DNA of 6,465 nt from JBCDBH01 sp039184055 (GCA_039184055.1 JBCDBH010000338.1:1-6465); one strand, 5' to 3'; positions 1 through 6,465 are shown, counted from the first letter of the stretch. Notes: generated from the sequence alone by a model not told the origin. Made by a program: numbers and translations.

Positions 1-1017
1 CCGGATTTCAGTGCCAGCCAGCCTATGACCCCTCTTGAGATCTTGGCGCGTGGGCAGGAGCAGGCGCGTCTGCGGCTGGCGGATGAGCCGGAGATGCTGG
101 CGCATCAGCTCGAGGCGTTGGGGTTGGCCTATCACGCGTTGAGTGAGGTGGTATCGGCGCGTGATCTCTTTGCCGAGGCTCTGCGTTTGCGACGTGAGGT
201 CTACGGTCGAGGCGATCATCCTCTGGTCGCGCGTTCTCTCAACAACCTGGCCGCGACGGTCGAACGGCTCGGTGATCGTCGGCGTGCCGAGTGGCTGTAT
301 CGGTTGGCGCTCGGGATGAAGGAGCGTCTCGGGCAGGAGCCCGACGATCTAGCGCGGGTGGAGACTAACCTCGCTTCGTTGCTCGCCTTTCGTGGTGAGC
401 TGGACGAGGCGGAAGTGCGTTACCGACGGTTGCTCGAGGTGCGGCGTAACGATCTCGAGAGTGATCCTGCGGAGCTTGCGACGAGCCTGCGTAGTCTCGG
501 CAATGTGCTCTTTTTGGCGAGTCGCTTCGATGCGGCCGAAGGCCATTTGCGTGAAGCCCTCGAGGTGCGGCTGGCGCACGATGGTGAGGACAGTATTCGC
601 ACGGCATCGGTATGGAGCAGCCTGGGACGGGTGTTGCACGCACGGGGATGCCTCGACGAGGCGGCGGAGGCGTTTGGCCGGACGCTGGCGATCCGGCAAT
701 CTCGTCTCGGGGATGGCCATGTTCACGTCGCGATTTCGCGTAAGGATCTGGCGAGCGTGTATTTCGACTTGGGTGAGGTGGAGCGGGCCGAGTCGCTGTG
801 GGAGGAGGCGATGAGAGTGCTGCGTGCCAAGAAGCCGGCGGGTGCCTGGGAGCTGGCCGACGCCGATTCTCAGCAGGGCGCGCGCTTACTTGTGCTCGGC
901 CGAAATGACGAAGCTCGAGCCCTGCTGGAAAGAGGCTACGAAGTGCTGCGGGATGTCCGGGGTGCGGATTCGATCTACGCGCAACGAGCTCGCGAGCGAT
1001 TGGAGAGAGTGCGCTGA
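1..1017 (+). CDS. TPR-repeat protein, 5'-truncated; probable C-terminal part of a Ser/Thr protein kinase
   Basis: The reading frame is open from base 1 to the TGA at 1015-1017 (338 residues visible), so the ATG at 25 is probably internal. Seven helix-turn-helix TPR units recur about every 42 residues, starting near window residues 37, 79, 120, 160, 203, 243 and 285. Typical cores are SLNNLAATVERLGD, SLRSLGNVLFLASRFDAAE and DLASVYFDLGEVERAE. The 42-residue spacing and LRLRREVYG-type linkers are of the kinesin-light-chain-like TPR kind. The opening TPLEILARGQEQARLRLADEP resembles the segment (normally 'REILDRG...LADQP') that follows the membrane segment in bacterial PknB-like kinases with C-terminal TPRs. 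The kinase domain would therefore lie upstream, outside the window. The TPRs would bind partner proteins, probably on the far side of the inner membrane if the kinase model holds. TPR is certain; kinase membership is inference. A free-standing TPR protein is the alternative. Confidence 0.85.
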   Translation, partial: PDFSASQPMTPLEILARGQEQARLRLADEPEMLAHQLEALGLAYHALSEVVSARDLFAEALRLRREVYGRGDHPLVARSLNNLAATVERLGDRRRAEWLYRLALGMKERLGQEPDDLARVETNLASLLAFRGELDEAEVRYRRLLEVRRNDLESDPAELATSLRSLGNVLFLASRFDAAEGHLREALEVRLAHDGEDSIRTASVWSSLGRVLHARGCLDEAAEAFGRTLAIRQSRLGDGHVHVAISRKDLASVYFDLGEVERAESLWEEAMRVLRAKKPAGAWELADADSQQGARLLVLGRNDEARALLERGYEVLRDVRGADSIYAQRARERLERVR

Positions 1018-1021
1018 CGGC

Positions 1022-1035
1022 AACGATCGATCGTT
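1022..1035. promoter_or_regulatory. Perfect 14-bp palindrome, candidate operator
   Basis: AACGATCGATCGTT reads identically on both strands and ends four bases before the candidate -10 box, where a -35/spacer would lie. A dimeric regulator bound here would compete with RNA polymerase. It lacks a loop and a U-run, so it is unlikely to be a terminator for the TPR gene. No regulator family is assigned. Confidence 0.35.
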
Positions 1036-1038
1036 CGC

Positions 1039-1044
1039 TATACT
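1039..1044 (+). promoter_or_regulatory. Candidate -10 box for the beta-helix/lipoprotein pair
   Basis: TATACT matches the sigma-70 -10 consensus TATAAT at five of six positions. It lies 45 bases before the start at 1089, in an otherwise GC-rich gap. The -35 is weak: the best match, CTGACG at 1014-1019, would give a 19-base spacer, which is too long. No TG extension is seen. If real, transcription would start near 1051, giving a leader of about 38 bases. Confidence 0.4.
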
Positions 1045-1075
1045 CGCGCCGTCTTTTGCCCGGTCGACTCTCCTT

Positions 1076-1079
1076 GGAG
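1076..1079 (+). promoter_or_regulatory. Shine-Dalgarno that fixes the beta-helix gene start
   Basis: GGAG lies nine bases before ATG 1089. It is 21 bases before the next in-frame ATG (1101) and downstream of the in-frame TTG at 1056. This makes 1089 the best start. Confidence 0.6.
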
Positions 1080-1088
1080 CTCTCACGC

Positions 1089-3503
1089 ATGCATCATCGA
1101 ATGGTTCGCATTTTTCCTCTCGTTCTCGCCTTCTCGTTTTTCTGTTTTGCCCTTCCGGTTTTCGCCCAGCCGCCGGTGGTTTCGGTGCCGGGCGATACGA
1201 ACCTAGCCAATGCCTTCAATCTGGTTGCCGATGGCGGCATCATCGAGATTGCCGGTGGTACGTACAACGCACCCACGAACGGCTTTTTGATCACCGATCC
1301 CAACCGGCGCTTTACGGTGCGCGCGGCGAATGGCGCGACGGTGGTGTTGAGCGGGACGAATAGCCAGCCGATCTTGCGGTACGACACCACCAATACGGCA
1401 TTGGCCGGTGGCATCGTGTTCGAAAATCTGATTTTCCGTGACGGGCGTTCGACGACGGACGCCTGGGCCGGTGGCGTGACGGTGACCGACGGTGACGCGA
1501 CCTTTGTCGATTGCACCTTCGAGGACAATGAGTCGGACGCTCCGGTGACCGGTGGCGGTGGTTTGGCGGTGTTCGGCGATAGCGTCGTCAAGGTGATTCG
1601 CGGTGTGTTTCGGAACAACAGCGCGACCAATGAGGGCGGTGGCCTGAAGGTGGGTCGTGACACGGTGGTGTTCGTCGTCGACAGCCAATTTCTCGGCAAT
1701 CGCGTGAACCTCGCCGGTCATCGCGCGACGTCGGCGGGTGGTGGTATTCACGTCGGCAACGGCACGCTGCGGGTGAGCGGTACGCGCTTCGCCAACAACG
1801 AAGCCGGCTATGTCGGTGGCGGTCTCTATGCGATCGGTACCTGGACGCTGCCGTATACCGTGCCGCAGGCCGATGTCATGGTGAGCAATTGCACCTTCGA
1901 TAGCAATCGCGCCGAGCCGTTTCCGGGGATCAACCCGCCCGCCGGGACGGAGGGCGGTGGTGTGCACGCCGAGGATCAAGCGACGGTGCGGATCTATCAT
2001 TCGCGTTTTTTCGACAACGAGGCGGAGAATGGCGCCGGGCTCAACCTGTACCGTGCGATTGTCGAGGTCGAGCAGAGTGTGTTCGAGGGCAATATCGCCA
2101 GCGATCCGGGATTCGGAGGCGCGGTGTCGGCGATCTCGAATGATGCCGCCAGCCCCGATGATCTTCGACCGGCGTCGATCACCATTCGTGATTCGCTGCT
2201 GCGCGGTGGCCCGACCGCCCAGGCCAAGCTCGGCGGCTGTCTATACGCCCAGGGTGACACGGTGGCGCCGGCAAGCCCGAGTAGCGATTTGGTGACCGTC
2301 GTGCTCGAGCGGGTGGTGTTTTACCAATGCGAGGCGCAGCGCACCAGTGGCGATGCCGCGGGGCGGGGGAGCGGTGGCGCGATCAACGTGGTGCTGGCCG
2401 ATTTCGATATGACCGATTCGCTGCTGATCAGCAATTCGGCGACCGAAACCGATGGCGGCGACACCTTTGGTGGCGCGTTGCGGATCGTCAACGATTCGGA
2501 TGCTGTGGTGGCCGACAGCACCTTTGCCGACAATGTCGCCGAACGTTTCGGTGGCGCGATCTCGGCGCAGGGCGTCAATGTCGACATTCGCGACAGTCAG
2601 TTCATCCTCAACGAGATCAGCCCGGGTGTGGTCGAGCCGGTGAATCAGAGCAATGGCGCGGCGATCTACAACAGCGTGACCGTGGGGGCGAATCAGGACG
2701 CCACCGGTACGGTGCGACGCAACACGTTCGCGGACAACATCGGATTGCCGATCTTCGATTCGGATCGCGACACCGGTGGGCCGTTCAGCTTCACCACCTT
2801 CAACGACAACGACATCCAGTCGGCGAGCTACGGCACCAGCGTGTTTCGCAACAACATCTTCGGCGGCGCCGTCGATACCGCCGGGCTCAACAGCATGGTG
2901 GTGGTGCACAGCACCGGACCGAATGTCGACAAGGCGACGATCAACAACACTTTTCTCTCCAGCGTGCCGATTCTCGGGGCGATCGTTGCCGTGCCGAGTG
3001 AGCTCTTGGCCAGCGGCGCGGCGGGGGATCCGAGCGCGCCCGAGGCCTTTGTCGGCTATGCCTGGTCGGGTGGTAGCGCGACCGTCGACGGTGGCTCGGT
3101 GACCGGACAGGCTGGCTTGATGTCGGTGGGCACGGGTGTGCACACCCTTCAAGTCGGTGCCCAGGCTTTTACCGCCACCACGGATATGGCGCCGATTCCG
3201 ACGGCCAACCTCTCGCTCGCGCCATCGTCGGTGTCGAGCGGTCAGTCGAGCTCGTTGTCGTGGAGCCTGAGCGCGGGTGATTTTCTCGACGGCTATATCG
3301 ATCAAGGTGTCGGCTCGTCGGTGAATGCCAACGGCTCGACGACGGTGAGCGCGCCCGAGAGTCGGGTGTATCGCTATTGCGCGGTTACCGAGCAAGGCAC
3401 GGCCTTGGCCGAGGCGACCCTGCTCGTCGACGAGAACCCGCCGCTCTTCGCCGATGGCTTCGAGTCCGGAAACACCAGCGCCTGGAGCCAAACCGTTCCA
3501 TGA
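1089..3503 (+). CDS. Secreted right-handed beta-helix protein with Ig-like domain and DGFESG C-terminal tail
   Basis: 804 residues. ATG 1089 is chosen for its GGAG and because it gives a clean signal peptide: basic start, hydrophobic core 8-22, cleavage predicted after VFA26 before Gln27. Residues about 120-600 are a right-handed parallel beta-helix (pectin-lyase-like fold). It is built from about 14 turns with recurring F-x-x-N, for example F144EDN, F174RNN, F201LGN, F234ANN, F270DSN, F307FDN, F332EGN, F479ADN, F547ADN and F586RNN. These alternate with GGG(L/I/V) turns, as in polymorphic outer-membrane-protein and PbH1-type repeats. No lyase catalytic residues can be assigned. Residues about 704-780 are an Ig-like domain with SW725 and Y736IDQGVGS, a pattern typical of secreted bacterial proteins. 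The last residues, F787ADGFESGNTSAWS, are a short tail seen on many exported proteins of related bacteria. The stop overlaps the next start by ATGA. Likely secreted or surface-displayed; ligand unknown. It could be an adhesin, a glycan-binding protein or a lyase. Confidence 0.9.
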   Translation: MHHRMVRIFPLVLAFSFFCFALPVFAQPPVVSVPGDTNLANAFNLVADGGIIEIAGGTYNAPTNGFLITDPNRRFTVRAANGATVVLSGTNSQPILRYDTTNTALAGGIVFENLIFRDGRSTTDAWAGGVTVTDGDATFVDCTFEDNESDAPVTGGGGLAVFGDSVVKVIRGVFRNNSATNEGGGLKVGRDTVVFVVDSQFLGNRVNLAGHRATSAGGGIHVGNGTLRVSGTRFANNEAGYVGGGLYAIGTWTLPYTVPQADVMVSNCTFDSNRAEPFPGINPPAGTEGGGVHAEDQATVRIYHSRFFDNEAENGAGLNLYRAIVEVEQSVFEGNIASDPGFGGAVSAISNDAASPDDLRPASITIRDSLLRGGPTAQAKLGGCLYAQGDTVAPASPSSDLVTVVLERVVFYQCEAQRTSGDAAGRGSGGAINVVLADFDMTDSLLISNSATETDGGDTFGGALRIVNDSDAVVADSTFADNVAERFGGAISAQGVNVDIRDSQFILNEISPGVVEPVNQSNGAAIYNSVTVGANQDATGTVRRNTFADNIGLPIFDSDRDTGGPFSFTTFNDNDIQSASYGTSVFRNNIFGGAVDTAGLNSMVVVHSTGPNVDKATINNTFLSSVPILGAIVAVPSELLASGAAGDPSAPEAFVGYAWSGGSATVDGGSVTGQAGLMSVGTGVHTLQVGAQAFTATTDMAPIPTANLSLAPSSVSSGQSSSLSWSLSAGDFLDGYIDQGVGSSVNANGSTTVSAPESRVYRYCAVTEQGTALAEATLLVDENPPLFADGFESGNTSAWSQTVP

Positions 3504-6217
3504 GGCGGCCGATCGGTTGGGTCGTCGGCGCGTGTGTCGGCCTTGTGCTCGCTGGCTGCCAGCCGGCGTCGCAATCGGGTGACACAGACGAAGGCCAGGC
3601 ATCGACGACGACAGCAAACGTCTTCGCCGACGATGGCTGGCGATTGCTCGCTGACGATCCAACCGGTTTACTCGATTCATCGACTCTGGTCGACGTACGC
3701 GCGGTCACCACCTGGCGTTTCGACACGGGAGGCTCGTGGCGGCTCGAGCCCGACAACGCCGGCACGCCGACTCGTATGGGATTGAAGCTGGCCGGCGCCG
3801 CGCTCCGTCCCGCCTTGGTGTGGCCGGTCGATCTCGAAGCCGATCAGGTCGACGCGATCGAGATCGAGCTCGGGGCCCGTTCGCCAGCGCCCGTTGCCTT
3901 GTTCTGGCGAGTAGACGGCGACGATAGCGAGCCTCTCCCCAAGATTGTGCTTCAGCGCAGCGACAGCACGGCCGGTGTCTACCGCTTTCCCGTCGCTGGC
4001 AACGTCGCCTGGCGTGGCCGGGTGACGTCGCTGCGCCTGGAGCTTCCCGGAGGACGCGCTGGGGCGCCGGTGAGGATCCTTCGGGCCTCCGCGCTCAGCC
4101 GGGAGAGTGACGCTGGCAAGCTGGCCGAGGCCACCCGACGTGGCTGGAAGATCACGCTGGACGACGATACGCGCAACGCCATGCTGCTGCCGCCCGATAC
4201 CGAGCGTTCCAGCTCGCGACGGATCGAAGCGGGCACGGTTCTGCGCTTTGGTTACGGTCTCGAAGCCGGGGTGCGGCGGCCGGTGCGTTTTCGGGTCGAT
4301 GCCACGGTCGGCGACCAGGAAATCGAGCTCTTCGATGACACGCTGAGCTTCGCCAGCGGTGATACCGGTCGTTGGCACGACGCCGAAGTCGACCTCGAAC
4401 CTGTGGCGGGCAAAACCGCCGTGCTTCGCTTCAGCACAGAAGCGGGGGAGGGATACTCCGCGGCGGCGGGCGTGCCGGTGCTCGCCAATCCTCGGCTCGT
4501 GCGACCCGCCGAGTCTTCCGAGACGCCCGACATCGTGCTGGTGGTGATCGACACGCTCCGCGCCGATCACCTCTCGCTCTATGGCTATCCCGTGCGCACG
4601 TCGCCACGTCTGGATGCGTGGGCCAAGCGTTCCACAGTGTTTCGCCAGGTCGTCGCCCAGGCACCCTGGACGTTGCCGTCACACGCCTCGCTCTTTACCG
4701 GTCTCGATGCCATCCGACACGGGGTCAACCATGATGTCGGTGGCGCCGGTGTCGGGCTCGGTGCCGTGCCGACCGGTAGCCTCGACATGCTCGCCGAGCG
4801 CTTGCGAGAGGCGGGCTATCTGACCGCTGCGATCACCGGTGGCGCGTATTTGCATCCGCGCTACGGTTTTACCCAGGGCTTTGATCGCTACCGCACGTGG
4901 AAAAGCCGCGCGCAATCCGACGCCGAGTTTTCCACCGGAGTCGACCATGCGCTCGAGCTGCTCGCCACGCCACGCGATCGGCCCGTGTTTCTCTTTCTCC
5001 ACACCTATGCGGTGCATGATCCTTACGCGCCTCGGGGACCCCACTTCGGCAAGCTCTATCCCGATCAGCTTCCAGCGCGTGGCCGGATCGCCATCCAAAC
5101 CGAGCCCAGCAAGCCCGTCGACGGTTTTCGTCAGAACAACTACTTCGTGCATCGCAAAGGCGCCGAGTCGGAGCGGCTCGGCGAAGCCGATCTCGCCAAG
5201 GTTCGGGCGTTTTACGACAGCGGGATCGCCGCCATGGACCGCCAGCTCGGTCGCTTGTTCAAAGGCATCCGTGGACGGGAAGGCACCGTGATCGCCGTCA
5301 CCTCCGATCACGGTGAAGCGCTCGGCGAGCACGGGCGGGTCGGTCATGTCGAGCTCACCGATGAGAGCCTTCTGGTGCCGCTCGTGCTGCGCATTCCAGG
5401 GGTGTCGCGGCGTGAGGTCGACGATCAGGTACGTTTGATCGATCTCATGCCCACCTTTCTCGAGCTGGCCGGAGAGCCCGTGCCCGAGGGGATCGACGGG
5501 GTGTCGCTGTTGCCGCTGCTGCGGGGTGAGACCTCACCGGTGCCGCCCGAGGCCTGGGCTTACAGCGCCACGGGCAATCGAGGCTTCGCGCTCCGCCACG
5601 CGGGCCGGCTCAAGGCCATTCTCGACGACAACGCCTTCTCACCGACTCCAGGTCGGCTCAGTCTTTTCGACCTGCGCGCCGATCCCGACGAGCTCGTCGA
5701 CCTCGCCACCGACAGCGCCGCCACCGAGCGTTGGCGTGGTCGTCTGATCGCCGAGGCCGCGCAACGCGCCGTCGGTCTCGAGCTCACCGTCGCCAACACC
5801 GGTCCCGATGTGCTCGAAGCGGTCGTCACCGGTTCGATGGTGCGTCCCGTCGGCACCAAATCGGCCGACCTCGCGTGCGCCGACTGTGTCACCTGGCGGG
5901 CGATGGGTAGCCTCGAGCTGCGCGTCCCGGCCGGCACGCGGTTCACCCTACGATTCGAAAAGGTCTTCGGCACCCAGCTCGACATCGCCGGTCGGTTCGG
6001 CAATCAGACCTTTCGTCATCAATGGCAGGTCGACCAGCTCGATCTGCCCACTGTGTTCGGCATGCAGAACGGCCGTTGGCAAACCGGCGCCGATCCCATG
6101 ACCCTCACCACCGGCTTTGTGGCCGGGTGGCGTGGCATGGCCGCGATCGCCGCCGAATCGCCGGCGCTGCTCGACCCCGAGCTTCGCGAGCAGCTCGAAG
6201 CGCTCGGCTATTTGTAA
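3500..6217 (+). CDS. Sulfatase-superfamily lipoprotein with Thr at the nucleophile position
   Basis: 905 residues. The ATG at 3500 shares ATGA with the upstream stop and gives a lipoprotein signal, LAGC with Cys20. Residue +2 is Gln, so outer-membrane sorting is expected. An in-frame TTG at 3377 would put 41 Arg-rich residues before the signal and is rejected. Residues about 65-197 and 235-340 look like two beta-sandwich regions (W72RFDTGGSWR; RRIEAGTVLRFGYGLEAG). The catalytic domain runs from about 343 to 755. Its metal-site motifs are D351TLRADH, H506DPY and TSD603HGEALGEH611G, and its nucleophile motif is T391LPSHASLFTG. Sulfatases carry Cys or Ser there (C/S-x-P-S-R) for conversion to formylglycine. 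Thr with TxPSH instead resembles nucleotide pyrophosphatase/phosphodiesterase and related phospho-transfer members. A phosphodiester or similar ester is therefore more likely than a sulfate ester, but this is inference. The region 760-905 is unfamiliar, has a C793ADC796 pair, and ends in ELREQLEALGYL, an ending familiar from this type of sulfatase-like protein. GGAG at 3484-3487 plus coupling drives translation. Confidence 0.9.
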   Translation: MRRPIGWVVGACVGLVLAGCQPASQSGDTDEGQASTTTANVFADDGWRLLADDPTGLLDSSTLVDVRAVTTWRFDTGGSWRLEPDNAGTPTRMGLKLAGAALRPALVWPVDLEADQVDAIEIELGARSPAPVALFWRVDGDDSEPLPKIVLQRSDSTAGVYRFPVAGNVAWRGRVTSLRLELPGGRAGAPVRILRASALSRESDAGKLAEATRRGWKITLDDDTRNAMLLPPDTERSSSRRIEAGTVLRFGYGLEAGVRRPVRFRVDATVGDQEIELFDDTLSFASGDTGRWHDAEVDLEPVAGKTAVLRFSTEAGEGYSAAAGVPVLANPRLVRPAESSETPDIVLVVIDTLRADHLSLYGYPVRTSPRLDAWAKRSTVFRQVVAQAPWTLPSHASLFTGLDAIRHGVNHDVGGAGVGLGAVPTGSLDMLAERLREAGYLTAAITGGAYLHPRYGFTQGFDRYRTWKSRAQSDAEFSTGVDHALELLATPRDRPVFLFLHTYAVHDPYAPRGPHFGKLYPDQLPARGRIAIQTEPSKPVDGFRQNNYFVHRKGAESERLGEADLAKVRAFYDSGIAAMDRQLGRLFKGIRGREGTVIAVTSDHGEALGEHGRVGHVELTDESLLVPLVLRIPGVSRREVDDQVRLIDLMPTFLELAGEPVPEGIDGVSLLPLLRGETSPVPPEAWAYSATGNRGFALRHAGRLKAILDDNAFSPTPGRLSLFDLRADPDELVDLATDSAATERWRGRLIAEAAQRAVGLELTVANTGPDVLEAVVTGSMVRPVGTKSADLACADCVTWRAMGSLELRVPAGTRFTLRFEKVFGTQLDIAGRFGNQTFRHQWQVDQLDLPTVFGMQNGRWQTGADPMTLTTGFVAGWRGMAAIAAESPALLDPELREQLEALGYL

Positions 6218-6225
6218 GTCTTGTC

Positions 6226-6280
6226 GGCCAGTCTTCACGAGGCCTGGTGCCTACGTGTCGTGCTATTTATCTGGCCTTTT
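6226..6280 (+). terminator. Nested inverted repeats ending in TTTT, possible terminator
   Basis: The inner hairpin has arms CACGAGGC (6236-6243) and GCCTACGTG (6249-6257), which is eight pairs with a bulged A6253 and a CTGGT loop. It is enclosed by GGCCAG (6226-6231) and CTGGCC (6271-6276), which is followed directly by TTTT (6277-6280). It lies just after the stop of the lipoprotein gene, where the transcript would end. The U-run is short and the outer stem encloses a long loop, so strength is uncertain. Confidence 0.4.
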
Positions 6281-6286
6281 CGATGT

Positions 6287-6292
6287 TACAAT
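6287..6292 (+). promoter_or_regulatory. Candidate -10 box for the 3'-end gene
   Basis: TACAAT matches TATAAT at five of six positions, 52 bases before ATG 6345, within a short AT-richer stretch. No good -35 is seen at 16-18 bases (the TATTTA region at 6264-6269 is poor). If used, transcription would start near 6299. Confidence 0.3.
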
Positions 6293-6293
6293 T

Positions 6294-6315
6294 CAGCTGT
6301 CGAGTCGTGCAGCTG
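6294..6315. repeat. CAGCTG inverted repeat in the leader of the 3'-end gene
   Basis: Two CAGCTG copies (6294-6299 and 6310-6315) flank a 10-base loop. Each copy is itself palindromic, so they are both direct and inverted repeats, and both are followed by T. They lie at or just after the predicted transcription start, which would suit an operator or a small leader hairpin. There is no U-run, so this is not a terminator. Confidence 0.35.
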
Positions 6316-6332
6316 TACCCGTAACCTTGTCG

Positions 6333-6337
6333 AGGAG
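6333..6337 (+). promoter_or_regulatory. Strong Shine-Dalgarno for the 3'-end gene
   Basis: AGGAG within a purine run (6332-6340), seven bases before ATG 6345. It supports a real gene whose remainder lies outside the window. Confidence 0.7.
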
Positions 6338-6344
6338 AGAGCTC

Positions 6345-6465
6345 ATGAAGGCATCGTGGTTTGTTCTCGTGCTGGCCGCCCTATTTCTTGTCGGTCCCGC
6401 GCACGCCGTCGAAGACGCATCGCTGGGTTCCGTCGGAAACAGACGCGTCGAGCTCGGCGCGGTCG
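6345..6465 (+). CDS. Exported protein of unknown function, 3'-truncated
   Basis: Forty residues are visible before the window ends. ATG 6345 has a strong AGGAG seven bases upstream. The start is a classic Sec signal peptide: Met-Lys, hydrophobic core about residues 5-17, and PAHA21 as the cleavage site before Val22-Glu-Asp. The mature part seen (VEDASLGSVGNRRVELGAV) matches nothing I recognise. Its separate promoter-like sequence and the hairpins upstream suggest a transcription unit apart from the lipoprotein gene. The signal peptide points to a periplasmic, outer-membrane or secreted product. Confidence 0.75.
   Translation, partial: MKASWFVLVLAALFLVGPAHAVEDASLGSVGNRRVELGAV

Noticed and set aside
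25..27. ATG as the start of the TPR gene
   Set aside because: The frame stays open to base 1 and the preceding residues continue the kinase-linker-like sequence; there is no convincing ribosome binding site in the 24 bases before it.
1019..1053. ECF sigma-type promoter (GGCAAC ... CGTC) before the beta-helix gene
   Set aside because: The spacing between the two elements is about 25 bases, far longer than the usual 16-17.
365..1090. Minus-strand open frame (241 codons) under the TPR gene
   Set aside because: Low-complexity Pro/Arg/Ser translation without a credible start signal; the plus strand carries well-formed TPRs.
1500..2860. Possible tandem DNA repeat or CRISPR-like array from recurring GGTGGCGG/AACAA words
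   Set aside because: The recurrence is at protein level (F-x-x-N and GGG turns of a beta-helix) with irregular spacing of about 22-40 codons and no conserved DNA repeat.
3377..3499. Upstream TTG start for the lipoprotein gene
   Set aside because: It would add an Arg-rich stretch before a textbook lipoprotein signal peptide; ATG 3500 overlaps the upstream stop as ATGA and fits far better.
2241..3680. Long minus-strand open frame (479 codons) under the beta-helix gene
   Set aside because: Its Arg/His/Ala-rich translation has no domain, and it lies opposite a gene with signal peptide and clear repeats. This is expected in GC-rich DNA.

Overview
The window is GC-rich bacterial DNA (roughly low-to-mid 60s % GC by eye) with every supported gene on the + strand. 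A probable protein-kinase-type TPR tail, a right-handed beta-helix protein ending in a DGFESG-type tail, and a lipoprotein of the sulfatase/alkaline-phosphatase superfamily suggest a Gram-negative bacterium. This is most likely a gammaproteobacterium of the Xanthomonadales/Wenzhouxiangella type. That placement rests on remembered family resemblance, not on a search.

Layout: (1) 1-1017 is the 3' part of a gene encoding seven TPR repeats. It is open to the left edge and is probably the C-terminal half of a Ser/Thr protein kinase with TPRs. (2) 1018-1088 is a short gap with a good -10 box, a perfect 14-bp palindrome and a Shine-Dalgarno. (3) 1089-3503 encodes an 804-residue secreted beta-helix protein with a signal peptide, an Ig-like domain and a short C-terminal DGFESG tail. 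(4) 3500-6217 overlaps it by ATGA and encodes a 905-residue lipoprotein. This has two N-terminal beta-sandwich-like regions, a sulfatase-superfamily catalytic domain whose nucleophile position is Thr instead of Cys/Ser, and an unfamiliar C-terminal domain. (5) 6218-6344 holds nested inverted repeats, a possible -10 box and a CAGCTG inverted repeat. (6) 6345 onward is the start of another exported protein, cut by the window end.

Genes 3 and 4 form a translationally coupled pair, and both products leave the cytoplasm: one is secreted or on the surface, the other is lipid-anchored, probably in the outer membrane. A plausible reading is an envelope or surface module in which the lipoprotein hydrolyses or transfers an ester group on a glycan or other envelope polymer and the beta-helix protein binds or presents it. 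The substrate cannot be read from the sequence. The TPR/kinase gene lies just upstream on the same strand, but the promoter-like gap suggests the pair can be transcribed independently. No RNA gene, mobile element or CRISPR array was seen, and no gene-free stretch exceeds 300 bases.
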